From Streptomyces sp. SS1-1 (GTDB taxonomy: Bacteria; Actinomycetota; Actinomycetes; Streptomycetales; Streptomycetaceae): DNA of 64,000 nt. The position numbers and the translations under genes are program-made. Shown here in pieces: positions 16,771 through 26,722 of this stretch (within the stretch, counting starts at the first letter, position 1; every line of letters begins with the position of its first letter). Below the pieces are notes generated by a model that was not told the DNA's origin, searched no databases, and saw nothing but the letters and a program-made list of their open reading frames with translations. The DNA is taken from contig NZ_WBXN01000004.1 in assembly GCF_008973465.1 (NCBI RefSeq), forward strand, positions 6,488,501 through 6,552,500, read 5' to 3'.

Positions 16771-16797
16771 CAATCAGGCGTCCCACGGCTCTGATTG
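16771..16797. promoter_or_regulatory. Inverted repeat between divergent CHAT and subtilase genes
   Basis: CAATCAG and CTGATTG are perfect 7-bp arms separated by 13 bp (20 bp centre to centre, two helical turns). They lie in the 107-bp divergent promoter region and are AT-richer than their surroundings. This fits a dimeric regulator controlling both directions. The regulator is not identified. Confidence 0.5.
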
Positions 16798-16826
16798 ACG
16801 ACCGTCGCCCCATCGGGAGGACATCC

Positions 16827-18257
16827 ATGGCACCACGGCGATTCCACGAGCAGTTCGAGCAGATCCAGCGCTCCATGCCCGACGTCCCCCTCGCGATGGG
16901 ACCGGACGACTCGGCCGAGTTCATCTACGAGAAGGGCCATGTGCTCGTCCGGGACGGCGAGGACGCCGCCCTCGTCGAGGACACCGTCCGCGCCCACTTC
17001 ACCGCCCAGCCCGAACTGGTGCAGGACCACGTGCGCCGCGCGAGCCCCCGCACCAACCGCTCCGGCATCACCCGCATCCAGGTCGGCGACCCCGGGGAGG
17101 GCGACCGCGGCGGCGACCGGCCCGTGGCGCACGCCCTGCGCGCCCTGCGGGAGGTCGAGGGACGGGCCGGGCGCCGGCTCGTCAGCCGCAACCACCTGGT
17201 GTCGATCGCCGTCAACTCCTGCCCCGGCGACGAACCCGTCCCCGTCGGCCAGGGCGAAGGGCTCAACCCCGCCCCCGTCGAGGGGACCTGGGACGCGGAC
17301 AGCGCCGTCGGCGTCCTCGTCGTCGACACCGGGCTCATGAACGACTTCCGGTCCTCCCCGCTGCTCGCCCACACCGACGGCGACCTCCAGCTCCAGGAGT
17401 GCGACGACGACGGCGTCCTCCAGCAGTACGTCGGACACGGCACGTTCATCGCCGGACTCGTCGCCGCCGTGGCACCCAACACCTCCATCACCGTGCGCAA
17501 CACCCTCAACGACGCCGGCGCCATCCTGGAGTCCGAGTTCGGCGAGAAGCTCTTCGAGGCCGTCGACGAGGGCGGCTGGCCCGACATCCTCAGCCTCTCC
17601 GCCGGCACCTCCAACGGCCGCACCGACGGACTGCTCGGCATCGAGGCGTTCATGCGCGAACTGCGTGAGCAGCGCACCCTGTTGGTGGCCGCCGCCGGCA
17701 ACAACGGCAGCGCCACGCCCTTCTGGCCCGCCGCCTACGCCGACCTGCCCGACTACCAGGATTCGGTGCTGTCGGTCGGCGCGCTGCGCGCCGACGGCGA
17801 GTACGGCGCCTGCTTCAGCAACCACGGCGCCTGGGTGAAGGTGTACGCCCCCGGCGAGCGCCTCACCAGCGTCCTCACCGGCTTCGAACGGCCCGTGCCG
17901 TACGTCTACCAGCACTCCACGTACGACGCCTGCCGCTACGGCTTCGGCTACTCCTGCACCTGCCAGTCCCCGCGCCACACCGGTGTGCTCAGCGAGCAGG
18001 ACCCCGGCGCCAAGCCGGACCAGGTGACGTTCGACGGCCACGCGCACTGGAGCGGCACCTCGTTCGCCACCCCGCTGGTCGCCGGGATGATCTCCGCGCA
18101 CATGTCCGCGCAGGCGGAGAACGACCCGCGCGTCGCCCGGTACAAGATGCTCGCCGCCGCGTCGGGCTTCGCGGAGGTGCGCGGGGCGCATGTGCCGGCC
18201 CTGCGCCCCACGACCTGGCGCCCGGTGCCCGTCGGCCCGCCGGCCGCCGGGTCATGA
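16827..18257 (+). CDS. Intracellular S8 subtilisin-like serine protease
   Basis: A 476-residue protein from the ATG at 16827 (GGGAGG 7 bp upstream). The catalytic triad is in place: Asp167 (VVDTG), His204 (GHGTFIAG) and Ser412 (WSGTSFATPLVAG), with the oxyanion Asn in AAAGNNG. The N-terminal 160 residues are an acidic/basic helical region instead of a secretion signal and typical inhibitor propeptide, so the enzyme should stay in the cytoplasm. An insert of about 50 residues with several cysteines (YDACRYGFGYSCTC) sits before the serine. Its stop is followed by an overlapping ATG of the sigma-factor frame. It is a probable second protease in a cascade with the divergent CHAT protein. Confidence 0.88.
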   Translation: MAPRRFHEQFEQIQRSMPDVPLAMGPDDSAEFIYEKGHVLVRDGEDAALVEDTVRAHFTAQPELVQDHVRRASPRTNRSGITRIQVGDPGEGDRGGDRPVAHALRALREVEGRAGRRLVSRNHLVSIAVNSCPGDEPVPVGQGEGLNPAPVEGTWDADSAVGVLVVDTGLMNDFRSSPLLAHTDGDLQLQECDDDGVLQQYVGHGTFIAGLVAAVAPNTSITVRNTLNDAGAILESEFGEKLFEAVDEGGWPDILSLSAGTSNGRTDGLLGIEAFMRELREQRTLLVAAAGNNGSATPFWPAAYADLPDYQDSVLSVGALRADGEYGACFSNHGAWVKVYAPGERLTSVLTGFERPVPYVYQHSTYDACRYGFGYSCTCQSPRHTGVLSEQDPGAKPDQVTFDGHAHWSGTSFATPLVAGMISAHMSAQAENDPRVARYKMLAAASGFAEVRGAHVPALRPTTWRPVPVGPPAAGS

Positions 18258-18262
18258 CGGTC

Positions 18263-18301
18263 GGAACGGCCCCCTCCACGGCGTACGATGACGTGTCGTA
18301 C
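18263..18301 (+). promoter_or_regulatory. Possible ECF-type autoregulatory promoter with inverted repeat
   Basis: GGAAC at 18263-18267 followed after 14 bp by CGTA resembles an ECF-sigma promoter. The -10-like part lies in an inverted repeat GTACGA-N7-TCGTAC (18283-18301). Transcription from here would give a short leader ending in GAGGGGTGGGG before the GTG at 18317. The assignment is by inspection only. Confidence 0.35.
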
Positions 18302-18316
18302 ACGAGGGGTGGGGTT

Positions 18317-18892
18317 GTGGACCGTGCAGACGTCGGCGCGTTGGTCCGGTCCGCCGTGGACGGCGACGCGGCGGCCTGGAAGGCGCTCGTGGAAGGGCTC
18401 AGCCCCCTGGTGTGGTCGGTGGTGCGCGCCCACCGTCTGGGGGAGGCCGACGCCCACGAGGTGTACCAGACCGTGTGGTTCCGCTTCGCCCAGAACCTGG
18501 GGCGGATCCGGGAACCGGACAAGGCCGGCTCCTGGCTCGCCAGCACCGCGCGGCACGAGAGCCTGAAGGTCCTCAAGAGTCTGCGGCGGCTGACCGTGAC
18601 GAGCGATCCGCAGCTGCTGGACCGGGTCAGCGAGGAGCGCACGCCCGAGCAGTCGGTCCTCGACTCGGAGGAGGCGGCCGCCGAGAGCGAACGGATCCGC
18701 TGGATGTGGCAGGAGTTCGAGAAACTCGGCGAGCGCTGCCGCCAGTTGCTGCGGGTGCTGATGGCGTCGCCGCCGCCGAGCTACCAGGAGGTGTCGGCCG
18801 CGCTGGGCATCGCCGTCGGCAGTATCGGACCGCTGCGCCAGCGCTGCCTGCGCCGGCTGCGGGCGCGGCTCGACGCACGGGGGGCGCTGTGA
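18317..18892 (+). CDS. Sigma-70 family (ECF-like) RNA polymerase sigma factor
   Basis: A 191-residue protein. I prefer the GTG at 18317 because of its strong RBS (GGTGGGG). An in-frame ATG at 18254 overlaps the protease stop and would add 21 residues. Region 2 (about residues 20-85) contains WSVVRAHRLGEADAHEVYQT and VWFRFAQNLGRI. Region 4 (about 125-185) has RCRQLLRVLM...SYQEVSAALGIAVGSIGPLRQRCLRRLR, the -35 recognition helix. There is no region 1 or 3. The gene overlaps the following small gene by 4 bp, a position usually occupied by an anti-sigma factor. It probably directs the transcriptional output of the protease module. Confidence 0.87.
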   Translation: MDRADVGALVRSAVDGDAAAWKALVEGLSPLVWSVVRAHRLGEADAHEVYQTVWFRFAQNLGRIREPDKAGSWLASTARHESLKVLKSLRRLTVTSDPQLLDRVSEERTPEQSVLDSEEAAAESERIRWMWQEFEKLGERCRQLLRVLMASPPPSYQEVSAALGIAVGSIGPLRQRCLRRLRARLDARGAL

Positions 18893-19380
18893 CCGACGAT
18901 CGGCACGACGAGATGCCGGAGGGCCGGGAGCCCTTCGAGGACGACGGGTTCGACGGGGACCTTCTGGAGGCCGAGCTGCGCCAGGCGGCCGCCATCCTCG
19001 ACCCCGTCCCGGCGCAGCTGCGGGAGATCGCCGTCGCCGCCTTCGCGCTGCGCGATCTGGACGCCAGGATCGCCGAGTTGACGTTCGACTCGGTGGTCGA
19101 CGCCATCCCGGTGAGGGGGGCCGCGGACGTCCCGCGGATGCTGACCTTCCAGGCGGGCGAGGTGACCGTCGACGTGGAGGTCACCGCGCAGGGCCTCATG
19201 GGACAGGTGCTGCCGCCGCGGCCGGCCCGTGTCGAGGTGCTGGGCGGGCCGCAGCCGGCGGTGACGGTCGACACCGACGCCCTGGGCCGCTTCTCCAGCG
19301 ACGCCCCCCTCACCGGCCCGTTCGCCCTGAGGCTGCGGACCGGCGCGGAGGTCGTCGTCACGGAGTGGACGCGGGCCTGA
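18889..19380 (+). CDS. Small acidic protein with beta-sandwich tail, putative sigma partner
   Basis: A 163-residue protein translationally coupled to the sigma factor (GTGA overlap). The N-terminal 20 residues are acidic. Residues about 23-70 form a helical hairpin (LLEAELRQAAAILDPVPAQL, then LREIAVAAFALRDLDARIAE) typical of proteins next to ECF sigma genes in Streptomyces. Residues about 85-163 alternate strands and end in DALGRFSSDAPLTGPFALRL, like a transthyretin- or carboxypeptidase-regulatory-type beta sandwich. It lacks membrane helices and the zinc anti-sigma motif HxxxCxxC. It could be a cytoplasmic anti-sigma factor or the protease substrate that holds the sigma factor inactive. That is inference. 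Confidence 0.7.
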   Translation: MTDDRHDEMPEGREPFEDDGFDGDLLEAELRQAAAILDPVPAQLREIAVAAFALRDLDARIAELTFDSVVDAIPVRGAADVPRMLTFQAGEVTVDVEVTAQGLMGQVLPPRPARVEVLGGPQPAVTVDTDALGRFSSDAPLTGPFALRLRTGAEVVVTEWTRA

Positions 19381-19389
19381 GCCGGGGGA

Positions 19390-20187
19390 TCAGCGGGTGA
19401 CGGCGTCCACCAGTGCCGCCAGCGCGCCCGCGAGCCGGGTGAGTCCGGGACCTGCCGGACCGCCCGGCTCCGTCATGTACGTGTCCCGCCGGATCTCGAC
19501 CATCAGGGCGGACACCCGCGGATCCTCGCCGTAGAACTCCAGCGGCACGTACGTCCCCGCGAACGGGCTGTCCAGCCCGGTCTGCCCGCAGGGCGCGAAC
19601 GCCTCCCGCGCGGCGGCGAGCAGCCCGGGCGGCGTGTGGAAGGAGTCGGTGCCCAGGCACACCGGCGGCCGGGGCCCGTCGGCGTGCAGCTCGTAGGGCA
19701 GCGGGTCGGCCGGATAGGAGTGCACGTCGATGATCACGGCCCGTCCCGTGGCGGTCAGCCGGTCCGCGACGGCCTCCGTCATGGCCTGCGCGTACGGCCG
19801 GAAGTAGCGCTCGACCAACGGCCCGGGGTCGGTGCCGTCCGGTCGCAGCGGCTCGCGGTGCGTGGTCCGCGTGTACACGGCGCCCATCCCGACGGCCAGC
19901 ATCTCCTCCCGGTCGTCCGGGAACCGCTCGGGATCGACGACGAGCCGGGACAGCCGGTTCACGAACCGCCACGGGGTGAGCTCGGCGGCTCGGGCCGCCT
20001 CCTCGGCGATCGACGCGGTGTGCGCGTCGGTGATGTGGTCCAGCTCGCGCTCCAGGGCGGCGTCGTCCAGGACGATCCCGGACCGCACGCCGGCCGGTAT
20101 CTCCCGCGACGAGTGCGGCACGTGCAGGATCACCGGGGACGCGGGGTCGCCGGGAAGGTGGTCGAACGAGGGCGGCACGACGCTCAT
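19390..20187 (-). CDS. N-formylglutamate amidohydrolase-family protein
   Basis: A 265-residue protein from the ATG at 20187 (TTGGAG upstream). It matches the FGase family: VILHVPHSSREIP near the N-terminus, LDHITDAHT, VNRLSRLVVDPERFPDD, VIIDVHSYP and MVEIRRDTYM. The conserved His, Asp and Glu residues in these blocks would hold the catalytic metal. Family members hydrolyse N-formyl-L-glutamate in histidine degradation, but many actinobacterial members stand alone and their substrate is unknown. The adjacent genes are not hut genes, so only the family is assigned. It converges with the small sigma-partner gene, 9 bp apart. Confidence 0.8.
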   Translation of the reverse strand: MSVVPPSFDHLPGDPASPVILHVPHSSREIPAGVRSGIVLDDAALERELDHITDAHTASIAEEAARAAELTPWRFVNRLSRLVVDPERFPDDREEMLAVGMGAVYTRTTHREPLRPDGTDPGPLVERYFRPYAQAMTEAVADRLTATGRAVIIDVHSYPADPLPYELHADGPRPPVCLGTDSFHTPPGLLAAAREAFAPCGQTGLDSPFAGTYVPLEFYGEDPRVSALMVEIRRDTYMTEPGGPAGPGLTRLAGALAALVDAVTR

Positions 20188-20280
20188 GCGCTGCTCCAAA
20201 GGTGCTGTCGGTGAAGTACGACGATCAAGGTGCCACACGCCACTGACAACGGGCCCGCGCCCGGGGGTCCGGACACGGCT

Positions 20281-20311
20281 CCGCCCCGGCCGGAAGGACC
20301 GGCCGGGGCGG
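20281..20311 (-). terminator. Terminator hairpin after isocitrate dehydrogenase
   Basis: A perfect 13-bp stem (CCGCCCCGGCCGG / CCGGCCGGGGCGG) with a 5-nt loop, 19 bp past the IDH stop on the minus strand. It has no T-run, as is common in streptomycetes. Confidence 0.65.
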
Positions 20312-20329
20312 AATCGTGCGACGGAGGCG

Positions 20330-22549
<2,220 letters not shown>

Positions 22550-22579
22550 CGGGTGCTCCGCTCCACGTCTGCAACATTG

Positions 22580-22596
22580 CTCGACATCAAGATATC
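22580..22596 (-). promoter_or_regulatory. Palindrome-like element upstream of icd (TamR-like?)
   Basis: CTCGACATCAAG (near-palindrome, one mismatch) runs into GATATC about 30-47 bp upstream of the icd start. PecS/MarR-family TamR controls idh, mdh, aconitase and tam in S. coelicolor through palindromic sites. I recall the target list more firmly than the exact consensus, so this is a candidate only. Confidence 0.35.
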
Positions 22597-22794
22597 TCGT
22601 GACCGACCCGTCCTCGACAGGGGTCCGGCCACGGGCGCCGGATGCCGCGCGGGGCCCGATCGGTCCCCGTCCGGATCCACGCAAACGGACGGATGGCCTC
22701 CGTGCAACCTGATCGCGTGGTCCGGCAGTCATGTAGGGAGATCACCGACCGGCGGCCGGTCCTGACCACCCGGCCGCCCCAGCGAAGGCGGACC

Positions 22795-24360
22795 ATGAGA
22801 TATCGCACCCGAGTGACGGCCCCGGCGGTCGCCCTCATCGGCACCGCGGCGGCCCTGGCCGGCGCCCCCTCGGCCCAGGCCGCACCGACGGCGGGGGAGC
22901 CGGCGGCCACGAGGAAGTCCGGCACCCCGGGGGCGGAGACCCTCGGCGACCGCGTCTACCCGGCCCTCGGCAACGACGGCTACCGCGTCGACGCGTACGA
23001 CCTCGACTTCTCCTACGACCCCGCGACCCGCCTGGTCGACGCGAAGGTCACCCTGCGGATCCGCACCACCCAGGCGCTGTCCCGCCTCTCCCTGGACTGC
23101 CTCGGCCTCGACATCCGCTCCGTCCGCGTCGGCGGCCGCGCCGCGACCTTCGAGCAGGTGGACGAGAAGCTGCGCGTCACGCCCGCGCGGACGCTGCCCG
23201 GGAAGTCCTCGACGACCGTGTGCGTGGAGTACTCGGCCGACCCGCGCCGCATCCCGCAGCCGCTCACCGGCTGGGTCGACACCCTCGACGGGTTCGCGGT
23301 CTGCGGCCAGCCGAACCTGGCCCACACCGTCTTCCCCTGCAACGACCACCCGACCGACAAGGCCGACTTCACCTTCCGCCTCACCGTCCCGGCCGGACTG
23401 CGCGGCGTCGCGAGCGGCCTGCTCGTGCGCACCGAGACCCTCTCCGGCGGCCGTACGGCGTACACCTACCGCTCGCGCGAGCCCATGGCCACCGAGCTGG
23501 TGCAGATCACCGTCGGCGACTACGTGATCAAGGAGCGGCGGGGCCCGCACGGGCTGCCCCTGCGCGACGTCGTCCCCGCCGCCCGCGCCGCCGCGCTGGA
23601 GCCGGCCCTCGCGCTGACGCCCGGCCTGGTGGAGTGGCTGGAGGCGCGCCTCGGCGCCTACCCGTTCGAGACGTACGGCCTGCTGCCCTGCAACTCCGAC
23701 GCCCCGAACGCCTTCGACTTCACCGGCCTGGAGACCCAGACCCTCACCCTGTACAAGCCGAACTACCTCCTCCAGGAGGAGTCCAAGATCGGCTCGCACA
23801 TGATGCACGAGCTGGTCCACTCCTACTTCGGCAACAGCGTCAGCCCCGCCGACTGGGCCGACCTGTGGATCAACGAGGGGCACGCCGACTTCTACGGCCT
23901 GCTCTACCGCTACGAGCGCGGCTGGACCGACTCCCTGGGGCTCTCCACCATGGAGGCCCGGATGAAGAACACCTACGCCCAGGGCGACCAGTGGCGCCGC
24001 ACCTCCGGACCGGTCGCCGCCCCGAACGCCGCCAACCTGTTCGACAGCCAGCGCTACCTCGGCGGCGTCCTCGTGCTGTACGCGCTGCGCAACCTCGTCG
24101 GCGAGGCCACCTTCAACGCCCTGGAGCGCACCTTCCTCGCCCGCCACCGCAACGCCTCGGCGTCGACGGAGGACTACATAGCCGTCGCGTCCGAGGTCGC
24201 GGGCCAGGACCTCGGCGGATTCCTCCGGGACTGGCTGTACGGCACGAAGACGCCGCGGATGCCCGGCCACCCGGACTGGACGGTCACCCCGGTGAGCGCC
24301 TCGCTCGCCCCGGGCCGCCGTACGCCGGCCCGGAGCCACGACAACTCCGCCACGCTCTAG
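22795..24360 (+). CDS. Secreted M1-family metallopeptidase
   Basis: A 521-residue protein from the ATG at 22795 (AAGGCGG upstream). It has a Sec signal peptide of about 30 residues (basic MRYRTR, hydrophobic core, ending AQA-AP). The catalytic zinc site is His338-Glu339-x2-His342 (HELVH) and Glu361 (NEGHADF), an exact M1 HExxH-x18-E spacing. The usual exopeptidase GAMEN loop is replaced by FDFTGLETQT, so classical aminopeptidase specificity is doubtful. It lacks the long C-terminal helical domain of PepN. It is a probable extracellular protease for nutrient supply. It stands alone, converging on the mscS gene 6 bp away. Confidence 0.88.
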   Translation: MRYRTRVTAPAVALIGTAAALAGAPSAQAAPTAGEPAATRKSGTPGAETLGDRVYPALGNDGYRVDAYDLDFSYDPATRLVDAKVTLRIRTTQALSRLSLDCLGLDIRSVRVGGRAATFEQVDEKLRVTPARTLPGKSSTTVCVEYSADPRRIPQPLTGWVDTLDGFAVCGQPNLAHTVFPCNDHPTDKADFTFRLTVPAGLRGVASGLLVRTETLSGGRTAYTYRSREPMATELVQITVGDYVIKERRGPHGLPLRDVVPAARAAALEPALALTPGLVEWLEARLGAYPFETYGLLPCNSDAPNAFDFTGLETQTLTLYKPNYLLQEESKIGSHMMHELVHSYFGNSVSPADWADLWINEGHADFYGLLYRYERGWTDSLGLSTMEARMKNTYAQGDQWRRTSGPVAAPNAANLFDSQRYLGGVLVLYALRNLVGEATFNALERTFLARHRNASASTEDYIAVASEVAGQDLGGFLRDWLYGTKTPRMPGHPDWTVTPVSASLAPGRRTPARSHDNSATL

Positions 24361-24366
24361 CGTCGG

Positions 24367-25461
24367 TCAGTCGAGGCGGACGGGAACGGTCTCGTCCGCC
24401 TCCCCGGCGAGGCGCTGCTGCGGGATGGCCACCGCGCCCTGCTGGATCGCCACCGTGCGGGTCGGCGCCGGGATGCGGATGCCCTCCCGGCGGTAGCGCC
24501 GGTGCAGCCGCTTGATGAACTCGTGCTTGATCCGGTACTGGTCGCTGAACTCGCCGACGCCGAGGATCACGGTGAAGCCGATCCGGGAGTCGCCGAACGT
24601 GTGGAAGCGGATCACCGGCTCGTGCTCCGGCAGCGCCCCGTCGACGTCCTTCATCACCTCGGCGACGACCTCGGCCGTCACCCGCTCCACCAGGTCGAGA
24701 TCGCTGTCGTAGGCCACACCGACCTGCACCAGGATCGTCAACTGCTGCTCGGGACGCATGAAGTTGGTCATGTTCGTCTTCGCGAGCGCCCCGTTGGGGA
24801 TGACGATCAGGTTGTTGGAGAGCGCCCGGACCGTCGTCTGGCGCCAGTTGATGTCCTCGACGTAGCCCTCCTCGCCGCTGGCGAGCCGGATGTAGTCGCC
24901 GGGCTGGACCGTCTTCGAGGCCAGGATGTGGATGCCCGCGAAGAGGTTCGCCAGGGTGTCCTGGAGGGCCAGCGCCACCGCGAGACCACCGACGCCCAGC
25001 GCGGTCAGCATCGGCGCTATGGAGATGCCCAGCGTCTGCAGCACCACCAGGAACCCGATGGCCAGCACCAGCACCCGGGTGATGTTGACGAAGATCGTCG
25101 CGGAGCCGGCGACCCCCGGCCGGGACTGCGTCACCGACCGCATCACCCCGGCGATCCCGCGCGCCGCCGCCAGCGTCACCACGAAGATGAGCACCACCGT
25201 CAGCGACTGGTTCACATGCCGCTGCACCGTCCGGGTGAGCGGCAGCGCCGCGCCCGCCGAGGCCGCGCCGCCGAGGAACGCCGCCCACGGCACCACGGTC
25301 CGCAGCACGTCCACGATCAGGTCGTCACCGCTCCAGCGGGTGCGGTCGGCGTGCTTGCGCAGCCAGCGGAACAGGACGCGCAGCGCGAGCGCCGCCAGCA
25401 GGCCCGCCGCGAGCGCGATCCCGCCCATCACCAGGTCGTCCACCGTGAGCGCCCGCTTCAC
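24367..25461 (-). CDS. MscS-family mechanosensitive ion channel
   Basis: A 364-residue protein from the GTG at 25461 (GGGGGTGACC upstream). It has four to five TM helices in the first 175 residues. The pore-lining TM3 is rich in G and A (MLTALGVGGLAVALALQDTL). The cytoplasmic beta domain follows (PGDYIRLASGEEGYVEDINW; VIPNGALAKTNMTNFMRPEQ) and then an alpha/beta C-terminal domain. It opens under membrane tension to release solutes in hypo-osmotic shock. Its neighbours are unrelated, and its stop is only 6 bp from the convergent M1 peptidase stop. Confidence 0.92.
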   Translation of the reverse strand: MKRALTVDDLVMGGIALAAGLLAALALRVLFRWLRKHADRTRWSGDDLIVDVLRTVVPWAAFLGGAASAGAALPLTRTVQRHVNQSLTVVLIFVVTLAAARGIAGVMRSVTQSRPGVAGSATIFVNITRVLVLAIGFLVVLQTLGISIAPMLTALGVGGLAVALALQDTLANLFAGIHILASKTVQPGDYIRLASGEEGYVEDINWRQTTVRALSNNLIVIPNGALAKTNMTNFMRPEQQLTILVQVGVAYDSDLDLVERVTAEVVAEVMKDVDGALPEHEPVIRFHTFGDSRIGFTVILGVGEFSDQYRIKHEFIKRLHRRYRREGIRIPAPTRTVAIQQGAVAIPQQRLAGEADETVPVRLD

Positions 25462-25807
25462 CGGTCACCCCCGGGGTGGAAGCCGCCGCCCGGCGCCGTC
25501 GCCGACGGCGCGATATGAGGTGTCGTCACGTTGTCCCCTGCTCGATTCCGCGATGTGCCGTCGCGCCGCCCGTCCCGTCCCCCGTGCCTGGCGCGCGGGC
25601 TCATCCTGCCGTACGGCGCACACCAGTTCGTCCCCGGCGACGGCCGCACCGTCCGCTTCCGGGCATTCTCCCCGGAACGCCCGCCACCTTCGAGGGGCGA
25701 CCGGGGCACCGGCGTCGTACGGAGGCACGGCCGGGGCGCGCGCCCGGCGCCCGTGCCTGTCCTGCCGGAGGCCCGTCAGCGGTTCGCCAGAGGTTCGTCA
25801 GCGATCC
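25462..25807. other. Intergenic region with a perfect palindrome
   Basis: These 346 bp upstream of mscS and downstream of the crotonase gene contain no convincing gene; short frames here are R/P-rich and unsupported. At 25493-25511, GCGCCGTCG and CGACGGCGC form 9-bp arms around one base, 32 bp upstream of the mscS start. It may be a binding site or a cruciform. The mscS promoter should be in the AT-richer segment GATATGAGGTGTCGTCACG just beyond. Confidence 0.4.
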
Positions 25808-26572
25808 TCAGCGGTCCGTGAACGACCCGTGCCGCCCGGCGCCCGCCGCGAAGCGGGCCGCACCCTCCATGCCCTCCGCCAGCACGCCCATGCCGTACCG
25901 GAGTTCACCGCGCATCGCGGCCGTCTCGTCGAGCCCCTCCTGGTCGAGCACCGAGGCCCGGTCGGAGCGCAGGCAGTCCTGCGGGAACTCGGCCAGGACG
26001 GCGGCCAGTTGCTCCGCCTCGGCGCGGGCACGCCCGGTCGGCACGACCCGGTTGGCCAGCCCGATGGCGTGCGCCTCCGCCGCCGGCACCGGCCGTCCGG
26101 TCAGGATCAGGTCCATCGCGCGGCTCGTACCGATCAGCCGGGGCAGCCGTACCGTGCCGCCGTCGATCAGCGGCACACCCCAGCGTCGGCAGAAGACACC
26201 GAACACCGCGTCCTCCTCGGCGACCCGCAGATCGCACCACAGGGCCAGTTCGAGCCCGCCCGCCACGGCGTGCCCGGCGACCGCCGCGATCACCGGCTTC
26301 GACAGCCGCAGCCGCGTCGGCCCCATCGGCCCGTCACCGTCCTCGGCGACCCGGTTGCCGCGCCCGGCGCCCATCGCCTTGAGGTCCGCGCCCGCGCAGA
26401 ACGTGCCGCCCTCGCCCCACAGCACCGCCACCCGCGCCCCGTCGTCCGCCTCGAACTCCCGGAAGGCCGCGGCGAGCGCGGCCGCCGTGGGCCCGTCCAC
26501 GGCGTTGCGCACCTCCGGACGGGAGAGGACGACCGTGGTGACGTGCCCCTGACGCTCGACGCGGACCGGCAT
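25808..26572 (-). CDS. Enoyl-CoA hydratase/isomerase (crotonase) family protein
   Basis: A 254-residue protein from the ATG at 26572 (AAAGGAC upstream). It has crotonase landmarks: RPEVRNAVDG (substrate loop), GGTFCAGADLKAMG (first oxyanion block), AAVAGHAVAGGLELALWCDL (second oxyanion block) and GVPLIDGGTVRLPRLIGTS. A Glu is absent at the first hydratase catalytic position (GGTVRLPR), where Gly-Gly-Thr is found. The reaction may therefore be isomerisation or hydrolysis instead of simple hydration. It is divergent from the ABC exporter gene. The specific substrate is unknown. Confidence 0.85.
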   Translation of the reverse strand: MPVRVERQGHVTTVVLSRPEVRNAVDGPTAAALAAAFREFEADDGARVAVLWGEGGTFCAGADLKAMGAGRGNRVAEDGDGPMGPTRLRLSKPVIAAVAGHAVAGGLELALWCDLRVAEEDAVFGVFCRRWGVPLIDGGTVRLPRLIGTSRAMDLILTGRPVPAAEAHAIGLANRVVPTGRARAEAEQLAAVLAEFPQDCLRSDRASVLDQEGLDETAAMRGELRYGMGVLAEGMEGAARFAAGAGRHGSFTDR

Positions 26573-26685
26573 GGCGGGGTCCTTTCGCTGTCCCTGGACG
26601 GATCTCGTACGGTACTGAGCGGCCCGGCCGCCTTCCACCGGGGGTTCGACCGGGGGTTCGCACACCTGCCCGGATCGTGCCCCCC

Positions 26686-26716
26686 TTGACCTCAACATTG
26701 CTCGAGGTCCTAGGTT
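26686..26716 (+). promoter_or_regulatory. SoxR-box promoter with 19-bp spacer
   Basis: TTGACC (26686-26691), a 19-bp spacer and TAGGTT (26711-26716) form the over-long promoter typical of MerR-family activation. Between them CCTCAA...TCGAGG (26690-26707) matches the SoxR box arms CCTCAA/TTGAGG with one change. The predicted transcription start falls at the ATG (26723), so the mRNA is probably leaderless. In S. coelicolor SoxR activates an ABC transporter gene among few targets. Confidence 0.7.
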
Positions 26717-26722
26717 TCCCGC

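Noticed and set aside
14113..19380. A CRISPR type III-E locus, suggested by the TPR-CHAT plus sigma-factor combination
   Set aside because: No repeat-spacer array, no Cas7-11-like gene and no Csx30/Csx31 match; only the signalling logic is similar.
25531..25821. A short frame between the mscS and crotonase genes
   Set aside because: No RBS, R/P-rich translation, overlaps the end of the crotonase gene; treated as non-coding.
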